From the NCBI GenBank assembly GCA_014465955.1, contig JACTVT010000037.1:1-23565 (forward strand): 23,565 nucleotides of DNA, read 5' to 3'. The position numbers and the translations under genes were made by a program. Each line of letters begins with the position of its first letter. Within the stretch, counting starts at the first letter, position 1. This document shows positions 7,533 through 15,063 of this stretch, piece by piece. This stretch comes from Eubacterium sp. GTDB taxonomy: Bacteria > Bacillota > Clostridia > Oscillospirales > Acutalibacteraceae. The notes under the pieces were generated by a model that was not told the DNA's origin, did not search any database, and was given only the letters and a program-made list of their open reading frames with translations.

Positions 7533-7872
7533 TTAAACTGCGTATGAGTTTTCAAGTTCTATCCATAAACTGTTTACTTTGTTTATTGCAGCAAGACAGT
7601 AGGAAAGGCGGTTGTTAACAATCTCCTTTGCACAGCAAATATGCCTTGATACTGTCGGCTGCGACAGATGCAGTTTTTTGGCTATTTCGGTTTGACTCAT
7701 ACCCTGAACATATCTTAAATTTAAGCAAACTGCCTGACGCTCTGTTAAATCGTTTTTTAAAATTATCGGAAGCACACTCCTTACCGCCGCTTTGCTTATT
7801 TTCTGACTGTCTATTTCGGTTGGCTCAAACTGTTTGGTATCTGCATAAAAATTTTCAATAAAATCAGTCATC
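7533..7872 (-). CDS. Sigma-70 region 4-like helix-turn-helix protein
   Basis: 112 residues from the ATG at 7872; the alternative upstream ATG at 7886 adds five residues but lacks a ribosome binding site, whereas GAGGAA sits seven bases before 7872. The C-terminal half has LTERQAVCLNLRYVQGMSQ followed by an HTH, IAKKLHLSQPTVSRHI (about 63-78), typical of sigma factor region 4. There is no region 2, so it cannot act as a complete sigma factor by itself. Its start overlaps the stop of the 70-residue gene upstream (ATGACTGA), implying translational coupling. Similar small pairs occur in Firmicutes mobile elements and prophages; the target is unknown. Confidence 0.8.
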
Positions 7873-8076
7873 GTCTTCCTCATCATAATAATGATTTAAA
7901 ATGGTTGAAACCTGCTTACATTCGCACGCCATATCATAATATGTTTTGATTTTGCGCCTTAAACGGTATAAATCTTCGCCTGTGTATACACGCAGCAAAG
8001 GGCGAAGCCCGTCCATTTTTGCATTAAGAATATCATATTGTTTTTCATATTCCCGTGCAAGTTCAATTATTGTCAT
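7864..8076 (-). CDS. Small coiled-coil protein, partner of the sigma-like protein
   Basis: 70 residues, not recognised. Charged helical sequence (MTIIELAREYEKQYDILNAK onward), with regularly spaced Leu/Ile/Tyr suggesting a coiled coil, ending in an acidic EEDDD tail. A strong AAAGGAG precedes the ATG and a sigma-A promoter lies at 8145-8173. The overlap with the region-4-like gene suggests the two products act together, for example as a split sigma factor or a sigma-like protein with its modulator; this is inference. Confidence 0.7.
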   Translation of the reverse strand: MTIIELAREYEKQYDILNAKMDGLRPLLRVYTGEDLYRLRRKIKTYYDMACECKQVSTILNHYYDEEDDD

Positions 8077-8144
8077 TTTATCAGCTCCTTTGCAAATTTC
8101 GTCGAATCTATTTGCATTTTCCCTTGAAAGCGTTTATGCATATT

Positions 8145-8173
8145 ATATTAATAGAATATTTGTTCGATGTCAA
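8145..8173 (-). promoter_or_regulatory. Sigma-A promoter of the two-gene sigma-like module
   Basis: On the minus strand, TTGACA (8173-8168), a 17-bp spacer and TAATAT (8150-8145) lie about 70 bp before the 70-residue gene. Confidence 0.75.
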
Positions 8174-8276
8174 GTGTTTCTTGAAATTTGAAAATATACA
8201 GGGTTAAAAAACGGACTTTGCCGTTTAACGCAAAGGCTGATTTGTAAAATATGTAGAAAAATTTTGCAAAAACTGC

Positions 8277-8305
8277 TTGACAAATTGTGCAATTTGGAGT
8301 AGAAT
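8277..8305 (+). promoter_or_regulatory. Strong sigma-A promoter of a candidate small RNA
   Basis: A perfect -35 TTGACA (8277-8282), a 17-bp spacer and -10 TAGAAT (8300-8305). Transcription should start near 8312. No open reading frame follows; a terminator comes 70-100 bp later. Confidence 0.8.
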
Positions 8306-8311
8306 GAACAT

Positions 8312-8418
8312 TACCTTAAAGGCGGCGCCGCAACTGTCTTTAAGTATCTTGTCCTCCTATAGTTTGTTATAGACAGAGAGGGGAAGGGGAGTGTGTTAAC
8401 ACTCCCCTTCTTCTTTTT
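8312..8418 (+). ncRNA. Candidate small structured RNA of about 105 nt, family not recognised
   Basis: A consensus promoter (8277-8305) and a strong terminator (8384-8418) delimit a short transcript without a start codon and ribosome binding site in a sensible frame. Stem 1 pairs CTTAAAG (8315-8321) with CTTTAAG (8338-8344) around the palindrome GCGGCGCCGC. The middle part has GTCCTCCTATAG and TTATAGAC flanking a small loop, with a following GAGAGGGG able to pair with the CCTCC. The exposed CCUCC could pair with GGAGG ribosome binding sites, so a trans-acting antisense RNA is possible. It could also be a terminated leader of alanine racemase, 260 bp downstream, but that gene has its own promoter. 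I do not match it to 6S RNA or a known riboswitch. Confidence 0.6.
8384..8418 (+). terminator. Terminator of the candidate small RNA
   Basis: A perfect 10-bp stem AAGGGGAGTG (8384-8393) and CACTCCCCTT (8400-8409) with a six-base loop, followed by a pyrimidine tail ending in five T (8414-8418). Confidence 0.9.
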
Positions 8419-8454
8419 AATTGCATCTTTTTACAATATGCGTCGTTCTTGGCA

Positions 8455-8522
8455 AAATTTTATTCAGTCACATATACCAATATTCTCCTTAGAATAAAAT
8501 TTCACCAACGCCTAGAATATTG
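8455..8522. repeat. Interleaved inverted repeats between the small RNA and alr
   Basis: AAATTTTATTC (8455-8465) pairs with GAATAAAATTT (8492-8502), and CAATATTCT (8478-8486), inside the first loop, pairs with AGAATATTG (8514-8522) outside it. This is pseudoknot topology. A third competing hairpin TATTCT/AGAATA (8481-8496) is also possible. The rest of the 260-bp spacer up to alr holds a further small hairpin (CGTAG/CTACG near 8567-8587) and the alr promoter; no gene seen. Confidence 0.6.
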
Positions 8523-8630
8523 CAAAAATCTGCTAATCAAAATATACCTTTATTATGTATTTTCTTCGTAGAGCACTTTGCCCTACGGAAACGAATATCC
8601 GCAGCATAATCAAATCCCTTCAATTTGTTA

Positions 8631-8659
8631 TTTACTTTAATAATAAATCGTACTATAAT
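8631..8659 (+). promoter_or_regulatory. Promoter of alanine racemase gene
   Basis: -35 TTTACT (8631-8636), a 17-bp spacer and perfect -10 TATAAT (8654-8659), about 28 bp before the ATG. Confidence 0.75.
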
Positions 8660-8686
8660 ATAGTAATATAAATAGGAGTTGTGGAT

Positions 8687-9829
8687 ATGGAACGCACATA
8701 CATAGGCATTGATTTGGATGCCCTGAATTTTAATATAGACAATGTAAAAAAGAAAATCGGCAGAGCAAAACTGCTTGCTGTCATTAAGGCTGACGCTTAC
8801 GGCCACGGAGCAGTACAGATTGCCCGTGAATTAGAGCCCAAGTGTGACTTTTTCGGCGTTGCCTGCATTGAAGAAGCAGTTGAACTGCTGAAAGCAGGAA
8901 TTAAAACTCCCCTGCTGATTTTAGGATATGTTTTTGAAGATGTTTACGATATTGTTGTTGAAAATGATATCAGAATTCCGATTTTTTCTTTTGAAACGGC
9001 AAAGGCATTATCTGACGAGGCGGTGCGCCAAAACAAAACAGCGCATTTTCACTTTGTGATTGACACGGGTATGAGCCGAATCGGCTTTCAGTGCACCGAC
9101 GAAAGTATTGAGGAATGTGTTAAAATCTGTGCTCTGCCTAACTTAAAGGCTGAGGGTATTTTTTCTCACTTTGCAACTGCCGACGAAAGCGACCTTACAA
9201 AAACATACGCCCAGCGTGATAAATTCAATGCTTTTGTTCAGTCACTTTCAGACCATGGAATTGAAATTCCGATAAAACACATCAACAATTCGGCAGGCAT
9301 AATGAACTTTGATGACACTGCCGATATGGTGCGCAGCGGAATTATTACATACGGTCTTTACCCAAGCAGCGAGGTAGACAGAAATCTGATTAATATTAAA
9401 CCCGTTATGAGTTGGCATGCCTGCATAAGCCACGTTAAAACACTTGAGGCAGGCAGAGAAATCAGTTACGGCGGCACTTATACCACCAAAGAAAGCAGAC
9501 GCATTGCTACCGTTCCCGTCGGTTATGCAGACGGTTACCCAAGATGCCTTTCAAACACAGGCAGTGTTCTTATAAACGGCAAATATGCACCGATTACAGG
9601 CAGAGTCTGTATGGACCAATTTATGGTTGACGTTACTGATATTGACGGCGTTGAAGTCGGTTCTGAGGCAACACTTATCGGAACAAACGGTGAAAATTCA
9701 ATTTCAGTTGAAGATATTGCAGACAATGCAGGCTCTTTCAACTATGAACAGGTTTGCCGCATTTCACGCCGTGTAACGAGAATATACATCAAAAACGGCA
9801 AAGAAGTTGAAAAGGTTAATTATTTGTAA
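8687..9829 (+). CDS. alr: Alanine racemase
   Basis: 380 residues. A PLP enzyme interconverting L- and D-alanine, providing D-Ala for peptidoglycan. The N-terminal AVIKADAYGHGA holds the PLP lysine (K34). The second catalytic residue, a tyrosine, lies in ISYGGTYTT (Y261), and RVCMDQFMVDV is the conserved C-terminal motif at the dimer interface. Length is typical of the family. The start is the ATG at 8687, eight bases behind AGGAG (8674-8678); the in-frame GTG at 8681 is only two bases from it and is less likely. The DUF1796 gene follows after 56 bp without a terminator, so both are probably co-transcribed. No vanT-like membrane domain is present. Confidence 0.95.
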   Translation: MERTYIGIDLDALNFNIDNVKKKIGRAKLLAVIKADAYGHGAVQIARELEPKCDFFGVACIEEAVELLKAGIKTPLLILGYVFEDVYDIVVENDIRIPIFSFETAKALSDEAVRQNKTAHFHFVIDTGMSRIGFQCTDESIEECVKICALPNLKAEGIFSHFATADESDLTKTYAQRDKFNAFVQSLSDHGIEIPIKHINNSAGIMNFDDTADMVRSGIITYGLYPSSEVDRNLINIKPVMSWHACISHVKTLEAGREISYGGTYTTKESRRIATVPVGYADGYPRCLSNTGSVLINGKYAPITGRVCMDQFMVDVTDIDGVEVGSEATLIGTNGENSISVEDIADNAGSFNYEQVCRISRRVTRIYIKNGKEVEKVNYL

Positions 9830-9885
9830 TACTATTAATTTCAACCTGAGAAAAAGGCATAATATTGTAAAAATCGAGGTGCAAA

Positions 9886-10626
9886 ATGTTTAAACATATT
9901 ATTTCATTGGGCCATTTCTGCGGTGTGGCGCAGGAACTTGAGCGTCTTGGTCTTCGCGATGCAAGTTACCCGTTTGACTGGCTGATTACAAAGCGCGAGC
10001 CGCTGCACCGACTGATTGACAATCATTTTGACGGTTTTCTTGAATATGATAATCTGTATCAGAGTCAGGAAGAAAAAAACATTTACAGAAATAAATATTA
10101 TGATTTCGGCGTAAGTTTTTACCACGATTTTTCAAAATACAAGCCACTTGATACACAACTTAATGAAGTTAAAGAAAAATATACCCGCAGAATAGAGCGC
10201 TTTTACACGGCAATAACCGAACCTACGCTTTTCATACGCTACGTAAACAACGAAGATGACGCAGAATACTACAGCAAGCATTCTGATGAACGTCTTGCAT
10301 ATTACAAGCAGTTCTGCTCTGAAAATGAATTGATTTTCGTGGTGAATGACGAATACAAAAATTTCGATATTCCAAACGCATATTATGTCGAAAAAGACAA
10401 AAACGACACTGTGGCAAGACGATTTGCCGACAAAAACAAAGTGTTGCTTGATTTTCTTTTAAGCGACGAAATTTATGATAAAAATAAACGTCAAAAAAAT
10501 CTTGCCGTTTACAATGAAAACCAAAAGAAAAAACAGCACCGAAACAGTGCCGTAAATAAGGTGCTGAAAAAAGCCGAAAATAAATTGAGAAAACAATATA
10601 CTCACAACCGCACCGTTAATGAATAA
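9886..10626 (+). CDS. DUF1796 family putative cysteine peptidase-like protein
   Basis: 246 residues. The N-terminus ISLGHFCGVAQELERLGLR followed by YPFDWLI is the signature of DUF1796, described as papain-like putative cysteine peptidases, with the Cys of SLGHFC as probable nucleophile; the activity is not established for the family as far as I know. No signal peptide or membrane segment. The C-terminus is very rich in Lys, Arg and Asn (about 200-246), suggesting RNA, DNA or envelope polymer contact. GAGGTG precedes the ATG. It follows alr by 56 bp and ends before a strong terminator. Confidence 0.75.
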   Translation: MFKHIISLGHFCGVAQELERLGLRDASYPFDWLITKREPLHRLIDNHFDGFLEYDNLYQSQEEKNIYRNKYYDFGVSFYHDFSKYKPLDTQLNEVKEKYTRRIERFYTAITEPTLFIRYVNNEDDAEYYSKHSDERLAYYKQFCSENELIFVVNDEYKNFDIPNAYYVEKDKNDTVARRFADKNKVLLDFLLSDEIYDKNKRQKNLAVYNENQKKKQHRNSAVNKVLKKAENKLRKQYTHNRTVNE

Positions 10627-10638
10627 CAACATAAAAAT

Positions 10639-10684
10639 AAAACGCTCTTGCAGCACGGAATTTCACTGACTGCAAGAGCGTTTT
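10639..10684 (+). terminator. Strong bidirectional terminator
   Basis: A perfect 15-bp stem AAAACGCTCTTGCAG (10639-10653) and CTGCAAGAGCGTTTT (10670-10684). T tracts are found on both strands, so it serves the DUF1796 gene (+) and the pgcA-small peptide unit (-). Confidence 0.9.
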
Positions 10685-10691
10685 AATTATT

Positions 10692-10790
10692 TTATGCAAA
10701 TATTGCGTAAACACCTACGGCAAGGCCGCTGCCTGCCATAAGTATTGCCATTATGATTGCGGTTACACGCACCCATTTTCTGTTCTGCAT
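10692..10790 (-). CDS. 32-residue single-pass membrane peptide (Prli42/DUF4044-like)
   Basis: A short open frame starting MQNRKWVRVTAIIMAI and ending VGVYAIFA, preceded by a clear GGAGG seven bases before the ATG. A positively charged N-terminus is followed by one hydrophobic helix, so it should insert with the N-terminus inside. Layout and the NRKWVR start resemble the Listeria mini-protein Prli42, which anchors the stressosome to the membrane, and the DUF4044 group. The match is by eye over a very short sequence, and no stressosome genes are in the window. It lies 30 bp behind pgcA on the same strand, before a strong terminator, so it is expressed with pgcA or from an internal promoter. Confidence 0.75.
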   Translation of the reverse strand: MQNRKWVRVTAIIMAILMAGSGLAVGVYAIFA

Positions 10791-10820
10791 AACGAACCTC
10801 CGTTTTTTACGTCTTTTATA

Positions 10821-12533
10821 TTACATAAACTTAACCGTGTCGGCAATCAACTTATCTGCTGTCTGCTGTGCGGTTTCTTTTGTTTTGCCGATTGCCGTGA
10901 TATATGTTTTGATTTTCGGCTCTGTGCCGCTCGGTCTTACGATTACGCCGTTGCCGTCGGCAGTTTTATAAGCGAGCACATTTGATTTCGGCAAATCAAT
11001 TTTTTCTTCTCTGCCCGTATCAAGATATTTTGCCGTGCTTGTCATATAATCACCGATATACGTTACGGGCGTGCCTGCAAATTCTGTCGGAGGATTTTCA
11101 CGCAGAGAGTTCATAATCTGCGCCATTTTTTCCATTCCTGCTGCGCCCTCAAACTCATAACTCTTAACAATATTACAATAGTAGCCGAACTCACTGTAAA
11201 TATCGTCCATAACCTCAACAAGCGATTTGCCCTGCATTTTGTAGTAAGACGCCATTTCGCAAATCATCATTGAGCCTACAACTGCATCCTTATCCCTTGC
11301 GTGCGTGCCTGCAAGATAGCCGTAAGATTCCTCAAAGCCCATAACAAAGTCGTCTGCTCTGCCCTCTTCTTCAAGGTTGGTGATAAGTTCGCCGATATAT
11401 TTGAAGCCTGTTAAAAGATTTTTGAAAGCACAGCCGTATTTCTTTGCAATTTCCTCTGCAAGGTCTGTTGAAACGAACGATTTAACTGCAATTGCAGTGT
11501 CGGAAAGCGTGCCTTTTTCCTTTTTCTGCGACAGAATGTAGTTTAAAAGCATTGCGCCCACTTCATTGCCGCTCATAAGAACGAGTTTTCCGTCTTTATC
11601 GGGAACGGCAATACCTACACGGTCGCAGTCAGGGTCTGTTGCAAGCAGAATATCGGGTTTAATTTCATCTGCCATTTTCAGTCCGCACTCAAAAACCTGC
11701 TCGATTTCAGGGTTCGGATAAGGGCAGGTAGGGAAATTACCGTCGGGCATTTCCTGCTCAGGTACAACGTAAACATCTTTGATACCGATTCTGTCTAAAA
11801 TTTTTCTTACAGGCTTGTTGCCCGTGCCGTTTAAAGGTGTGTAAATCACCTTAAGACCTGCATTTTTGCAGATTTCGGGGTTAATGCACTGCTTCTGCAC
11901 CTCGTCAAGGAATTCCTCAATAACATCCTCGCCGATGTATTCAATCATACCGCTTTCAAGCGCCTTATCAAAATCCATAGACTTAATACCCGTGAAGTAA
12001 TCAACCTTCTGAATATAATTGTAGGTTTCCTCGGCGGCCTCGTCTGTCATCTGATAACCGCGGCGATCGTAGCATTTATAGCCGTTGTATTTACCCGGGT
12101 TGTGAGATGCGGTAAGAATAATGCCGCTTGATGTATGGAATTTTCTGATAGCAAAAGAAAGGCACGGTGTAGGCTCAAGTTCGTCATAAATATAAACCTT
12201 AACGCCGTTTGCAGCAAGCACCTTAGCCGCCTCTTTTGAAAAATATTCGCTTTTGATTCTCGAGTCATAGCCGATTGCAATGCTCGGGTTTTCAAAGTTG
12301 GCATTCAGGTAATCCGCAAGTCCCTGAGTTGCTCTGCCAACCGTGTATACGTTCATTCTGTTTGTTCCTGCGCCGATAACGCCTCTCAGTCCTGCCGTGC
12401 CGAATTCAAGGCTTTTGTAAAATCTGTCTAAAATCTCATCGTCATTGCCTTTAATGCTTTCAAGTTCTGCATTAAGATCGGGGTCGGCAACTGCTTTTTC
12501 AAGCCATTCGCTGTAAAGTGAATTGATATCCAT
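10821..12533 (-). CDS. pgcA: Alpha-phosphoglucomutase (phosphohexomutase family)
   Basis: 570 residues. Interconverts glucose 1-phosphate and glucose 6-phosphate, supplying precursors for UDP-glucose, glycolipids, teichoic acids and glycogen. All four family loops are visible: phosphoserine loop TASHNPGKYNGYK (S143), metal loop DPDCDR (300-305), sugar loop GFEESYGYLAG, and phosphate loop RPSGTEPKIKTY near the C-terminus. The length fits the long phosphoglucomutase/phosphomannomutase 2 type of Firmicutes. GGAGA precedes the ATG and a consensus promoter lies at 12568-12596. The LTA-synthase-like gene 3 kb away may use lipid precursors that depend on this enzyme, but the two are not in one operon. 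Confidence 0.95.
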   Translation of the reverse strand: MDINSLYSEWLEKAVADPDLNAELESIKGNDDEILDRFYKSLEFGTAGLRGVIGAGTNRMNVYTVGRATQGLADYLNANFENPSIAIGYDSRIKSEYFSKEAAKVLAANGVKVYIYDELEPTPCLSFAIRKFHTSSGIILTASHNPGKYNGYKCYDRRGYQMTDEAAEETYNYIQKVDYFTGIKSMDFDKALESGMIEYIGEDVIEEFLDEVQKQCINPEICKNAGLKVIYTPLNGTGNKPVRKILDRIGIKDVYVVPEQEMPDGNFPTCPYPNPEIEQVFECGLKMADEIKPDILLATDPDCDRVGIAVPDKDGKLVLMSGNEVGAMLLNYILSQKKEKGTLSDTAIAVKSFVSTDLAEEIAKKYGCAFKNLLTGFKYIGELITNLEEEGRADDFVMGFEESYGYLAGTHARDKDAVVGSMMICEMASYYKMQGKSLVEVMDDIYSEFGYYCNIVKSYEFEGAAGMEKMAQIMNSLRENPPTEFAGTPVTYIGDYMTSTAKYLDTGREEKIDLPKSNVLAYKTADGNGVIVRPSGTEPKIKTYITAIGKTKETAQQTADKLIADTVKFM

Positions 12534-12567
12534 TCTTGTTTCTCCTTTAAATATTTTGTATACCTAT

Positions 12568-12596
12568 ATTCTAATCATATTAATTTTTATTGTCAA
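12568..12596 (-). promoter_or_regulatory. Sigma-A promoter of pgcA
   Basis: On the minus strand, TTGACA (12596-12591), a 17-bp spacer and TAGAAT (12573-12568), about 35 bp before the start codon. Confidence 0.85.
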
Positions 12597-12648
12597 TATT
12601 AATATTTTAATGTATAATTAATAAATAGTAAATTGATATTGTTTTTTG

Positions 12649-12810
12649 ATTTGCCTCCCTTGTTAAAGAAAGATTCCCCTGTTAGGGGAAATGTCAACGT
12701 AGTTGACAAAAGGGTAGCGAAGCAGGGGAACCGCTTGCGGTGGTGGGATTTATATTTTTGAATTCCCCTCGGTTGTAAACAACCGTATCCCCCTTTAACA
12801 AGGGTGACTG
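12649..12810. repeat. Palindromic intergenic element with terminal inverted repeats
   Basis: The ends CCCTTGTTAAAG (12656-12667) and CTTTAACAAGGG (12796-12807) are a perfect 12-bp inverted repeat. Inside are TCCCCTGTTAGGGGA (12675-12689), GTCAACGTAGTTGAC (12693-12707) and CGGTTGTAAACAACCG (12769-12784). TTCCCCTGTTAGG and GACAAAAGGGT recur at 15184-15196 and 15278-15288. It has the look of a small non-coding mobile element (REP/MITE-like); it encodes nothing and fills most of the spacer between pgcA and yifB. Confidence 0.8.
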
Positions 12811-12830
12811 ATTGGTGAATAGGAGTAAAA

Positions 12831-14363
12831 ATGTTTGCAAAAGTAAAAAGTTACGGCGTGTTCGGAATGGACAGTTTTGCCGTTGATGTTGAAGTGGATA
12901 TCAGCACGGGTATGCCCAAATTTGAAGTTGTCGGCCTTCCCGATGCGGCTGTTAAGGAAAGCCGTGAAAGGGTGCGGGCAAGTATAAAAAACTGTGCGCT
13001 GAATTTTCCGAGTGCAAGAATAACGGTCAATATTGCGCCTGCCGACATTAAAAAGGAAGGCTCTGTTTATGATTTGCCGATTTTTATTGCCATTCTGGCG
13101 GCAACGGGGCAGATTACGCCGAATATTAACAATTATGCATTTATAGGTGAACTGTCACTTAACGGTGAAATCAGAGGGTGCACGGGTGTTTTGCCTATGG
13201 TACTCAAGGCAAGGGAATGCAAAACGGATGCAGTTTTTGTGCCTTATGACAATATGGCGGAGGCAAGCGTTGTAAACGGTATTGATGTTTTTCCCGTTAA
13301 AAATGTTTTTGACATTATAAGGCATATTAACGGTGAAAAAGTGATTGAGCCGTGCTATAAAAAAGTTGAAAAGCAAAAGCGGACTTATGATTCGCTTGAT
13401 TTTGAAGATGTTAAGGGGCAGATTTTTGCAAAGCGTGCACTTGAAATTGCGGCGGCAGGCGGTCACAACTGCCTGCTTATAGGTCCTCCCGGCACAGGCA
13501 AATCAATGCTTTCAAAAAGACTGCCGTCAATCCTGCCCGAAATGACGTTTGAAGAACAACTTGAAACTACAAAAATATATTCAATTGCAGGCGAACTGCC
13601 GAGCGATACAAGGCTGATAACCGAGCGCCCGTTCAGAAGTCCGCATCATACAATTTCACCGCAGGGTCTTGCAGGCGGCGGACATATTCCGCGCCCGGGC
13701 GAAGTTTCGCTTGCGCACAACGGCGTGCTTTTTATGGACGAATTTCCCGAGTTTGACAGGCGCAGTAAAGAATCGCTCCGTCAGCCGCTTGAAGACGGAA
13801 AAATTACAATTGCCCGAACTGTGGGCACCGTTTCCTACCCGTCTGATTTAATGGTTGTGGCGGCAATGAACCCGTGCCCGTGCGGATTTTTCGGTCACCC
13901 TACAAGGCAGTGCACCTGCACAGCGGCAGCCAGAAAAAGATATATGGACAGGATAAGCGGTCCGATTTTAGACAGAATTGATTTGCACGTTGAGGTTGAG
14001 GCGGTCAATTTTGACCAGTTATCCTCAAAAAGAAAAGAGGAAACCTCTGCCGAAATCAGGGCAAGAGTTGAAAAAGCAAGGGCAATTCAGCGCAAAAGAT
14101 TTGAGGGCACGGGCATTACGTGCAATGCCAAAATGAGCCCGAAAATGACTAAGGATTACTGTCTTCTGACGAAAGAGGCAAATGACCTGCTGAAAGCGGC
14201 ATTTGAAAAACTTGATTTATCCGCAAGAGCGTATGATAAAATTCTGCGAATTTCACGCACGATTGCCGATTTAGAGGGCAGTAAAAATGTTGAAGTAAAT
14301 CACGTTGCCGAGGCTGTGCAGTACAGAAGCCTTGACAGAAAATACTGGAGGAATGAAGAATGA
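12831..14363 (+). CDS. YifB/ComM family Mg-chelatase-like AAA+ ATPase
   Basis: 510 residues. An N-terminal Lon-protease-like fold domain (about 1-170), then an AAA+ module with Walker A GPPGTGKS (218-225) and Walker B VLFMDEFPEF (299-308), a Cys cluster NPCPCGFFGHPTRQCTC (347-363), and the C-terminal Mg-chelatase-type helical domain. Proteobacterial ComM is a branch-migration helicase acting in natural transformation; the role of the Firmicutes members is less well known. GGAG precedes the ATG by a normal distance. The stop overlaps the start of the LUD gene (ATGA), so the two are translationally coupled. In many bacteria this gene lies next to DNA-processing genes such as dprA, which are absent here. 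Confidence 0.93.
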   Translation: MFAKVKSYGVFGMDSFAVDVEVDISTGMPKFEVVGLPDAAVKESRERVRASIKNCALNFPSARITVNIAPADIKKEGSVYDLPIFIAILAATGQITPNINNYAFIGELSLNGEIRGCTGVLPMVLKARECKTDAVFVPYDNMAEASVVNGIDVFPVKNVFDIIRHINGEKVIEPCYKKVEKQKRTYDSLDFEDVKGQIFAKRALEIAAAGGHNCLLIGPPGTGKSMLSKRLPSILPEMTFEEQLETTKIYSIAGELPSDTRLITERPFRSPHHTISPQGLAGGGHIPRPGEVSLAHNGVLFMDEFPEFDRRSKESLRQPLEDGKITIARTVGTVSYPSDLMVVAAMNPCPCGFFGHPTRQCTCTAAARKRYMDRISGPILDRIDLHVEVEAVNFDQLSSKRKEETSAEIRARVEKARAIQRKRFEGTGITCNAKMSPKMTKDYCLLTKEANDLLKAAFEKLDLSARAYDKILRISRTIADLEGSKNVEVNHVAEAVQYRSLDRKYWRNEE

Positions 14364-15004
14364 CGGAAGAAATCAGAATTACGATGGAAAATCTGCAGAA
14401 AAACGGAATGAAGCCGTTTTATGTAAAGACGAAAGATGAGGTAGTTCCGCTTATTAAAACGCTTGTTGAAAAAGGAAGCAGTGTTTCGCACGGCGGAAGT
14501 GAAACGCTTAAGCAGACGGGCATTGTTGAACTTCTTAAAAACGGCGATTATGATTATATTGACCGCTCGGGTCTTGAGGGTGAAGAACTGCGGCAAAGTT
14601 ATATCCGTGCTTTTGGGTGTAATACGTACTTTTCATCGTCAAATGCAGTTACAATGAACGGCGAACTTTATAATGTTGACGGCAATTCAAACCGTGTTGC
14701 CTGCATTGTTTACGGTCCCCGTCAGGTTATTATGGTGGTTGGCAAAAATAAAATTGTTAATAATATAAATGACGCAGTTCTTCGTGTTAAGCAGTGTGCC
14801 GCACCGCCGAATACGCAGAGACTTGAATGTAAAACTCCCTGTGCGGCAACAGGGCAGTGCATAAGCCTTAATAAAGAAAATCCGCTTATCTGTGACGGCT
14901 GTGAAAGTCCCCAGCGCATCTGCTGTAATTTTGTAATTTCGGCAAAACAGAGGCACACGGACAGGATTAAGGTTATTATTGTTGATGAGACATTAGGCTA
15001 CTGA
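14360..15004 (+). CDS. LUD-domain protein (LutC/DUF162 family)
   Basis: 214 residues. LUD domains occur in the lactate utilisation proteins LutB and LutC; this stand-alone form is common in Clostridia and has no assigned reaction. The motif SVSHGGSETLKQTGI (about 37-51), the FGCNTYFSSSNAVTMNGELYN stretch, the NRVACIVYGPRQVIMVVGKNK strand and the terminal VIIVDETLGY are typical. The C-terminal third has several cysteines (LECKTPCAATGQC, CDGC, ICCN), which could hold a metal or Fe-S cluster; that is inference. GGAGG (14347-14351) precedes the ATG, which overlaps the yifB stop. No lutA or lutB gene is present, so a role in lactate oxidation is not indicated. Confidence 0.88.
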   Translation: MTEEIRITMENLQKNGMKPFYVKTKDEVVPLIKTLVEKGSSVSHGGSETLKQTGIVELLKNGDYDYIDRSGLEGEELRQSYIRAFGCNTYFSSSNAVTMNGELYNVDGNSNRVACIVYGPRQVIMVVGKNKIVNNINDAVLRVKQCAAPPNTQRLECKTPCAATGQCISLNKENPLICDGCESPQRICCNFVISAKQRHTDRIKVIIVDETLGY

Positions 15005-15063
15005 TTTTAATTGTGTCTTTTTATAATAACCGAATATTTAATATAATAATGAATAATTTCGAT

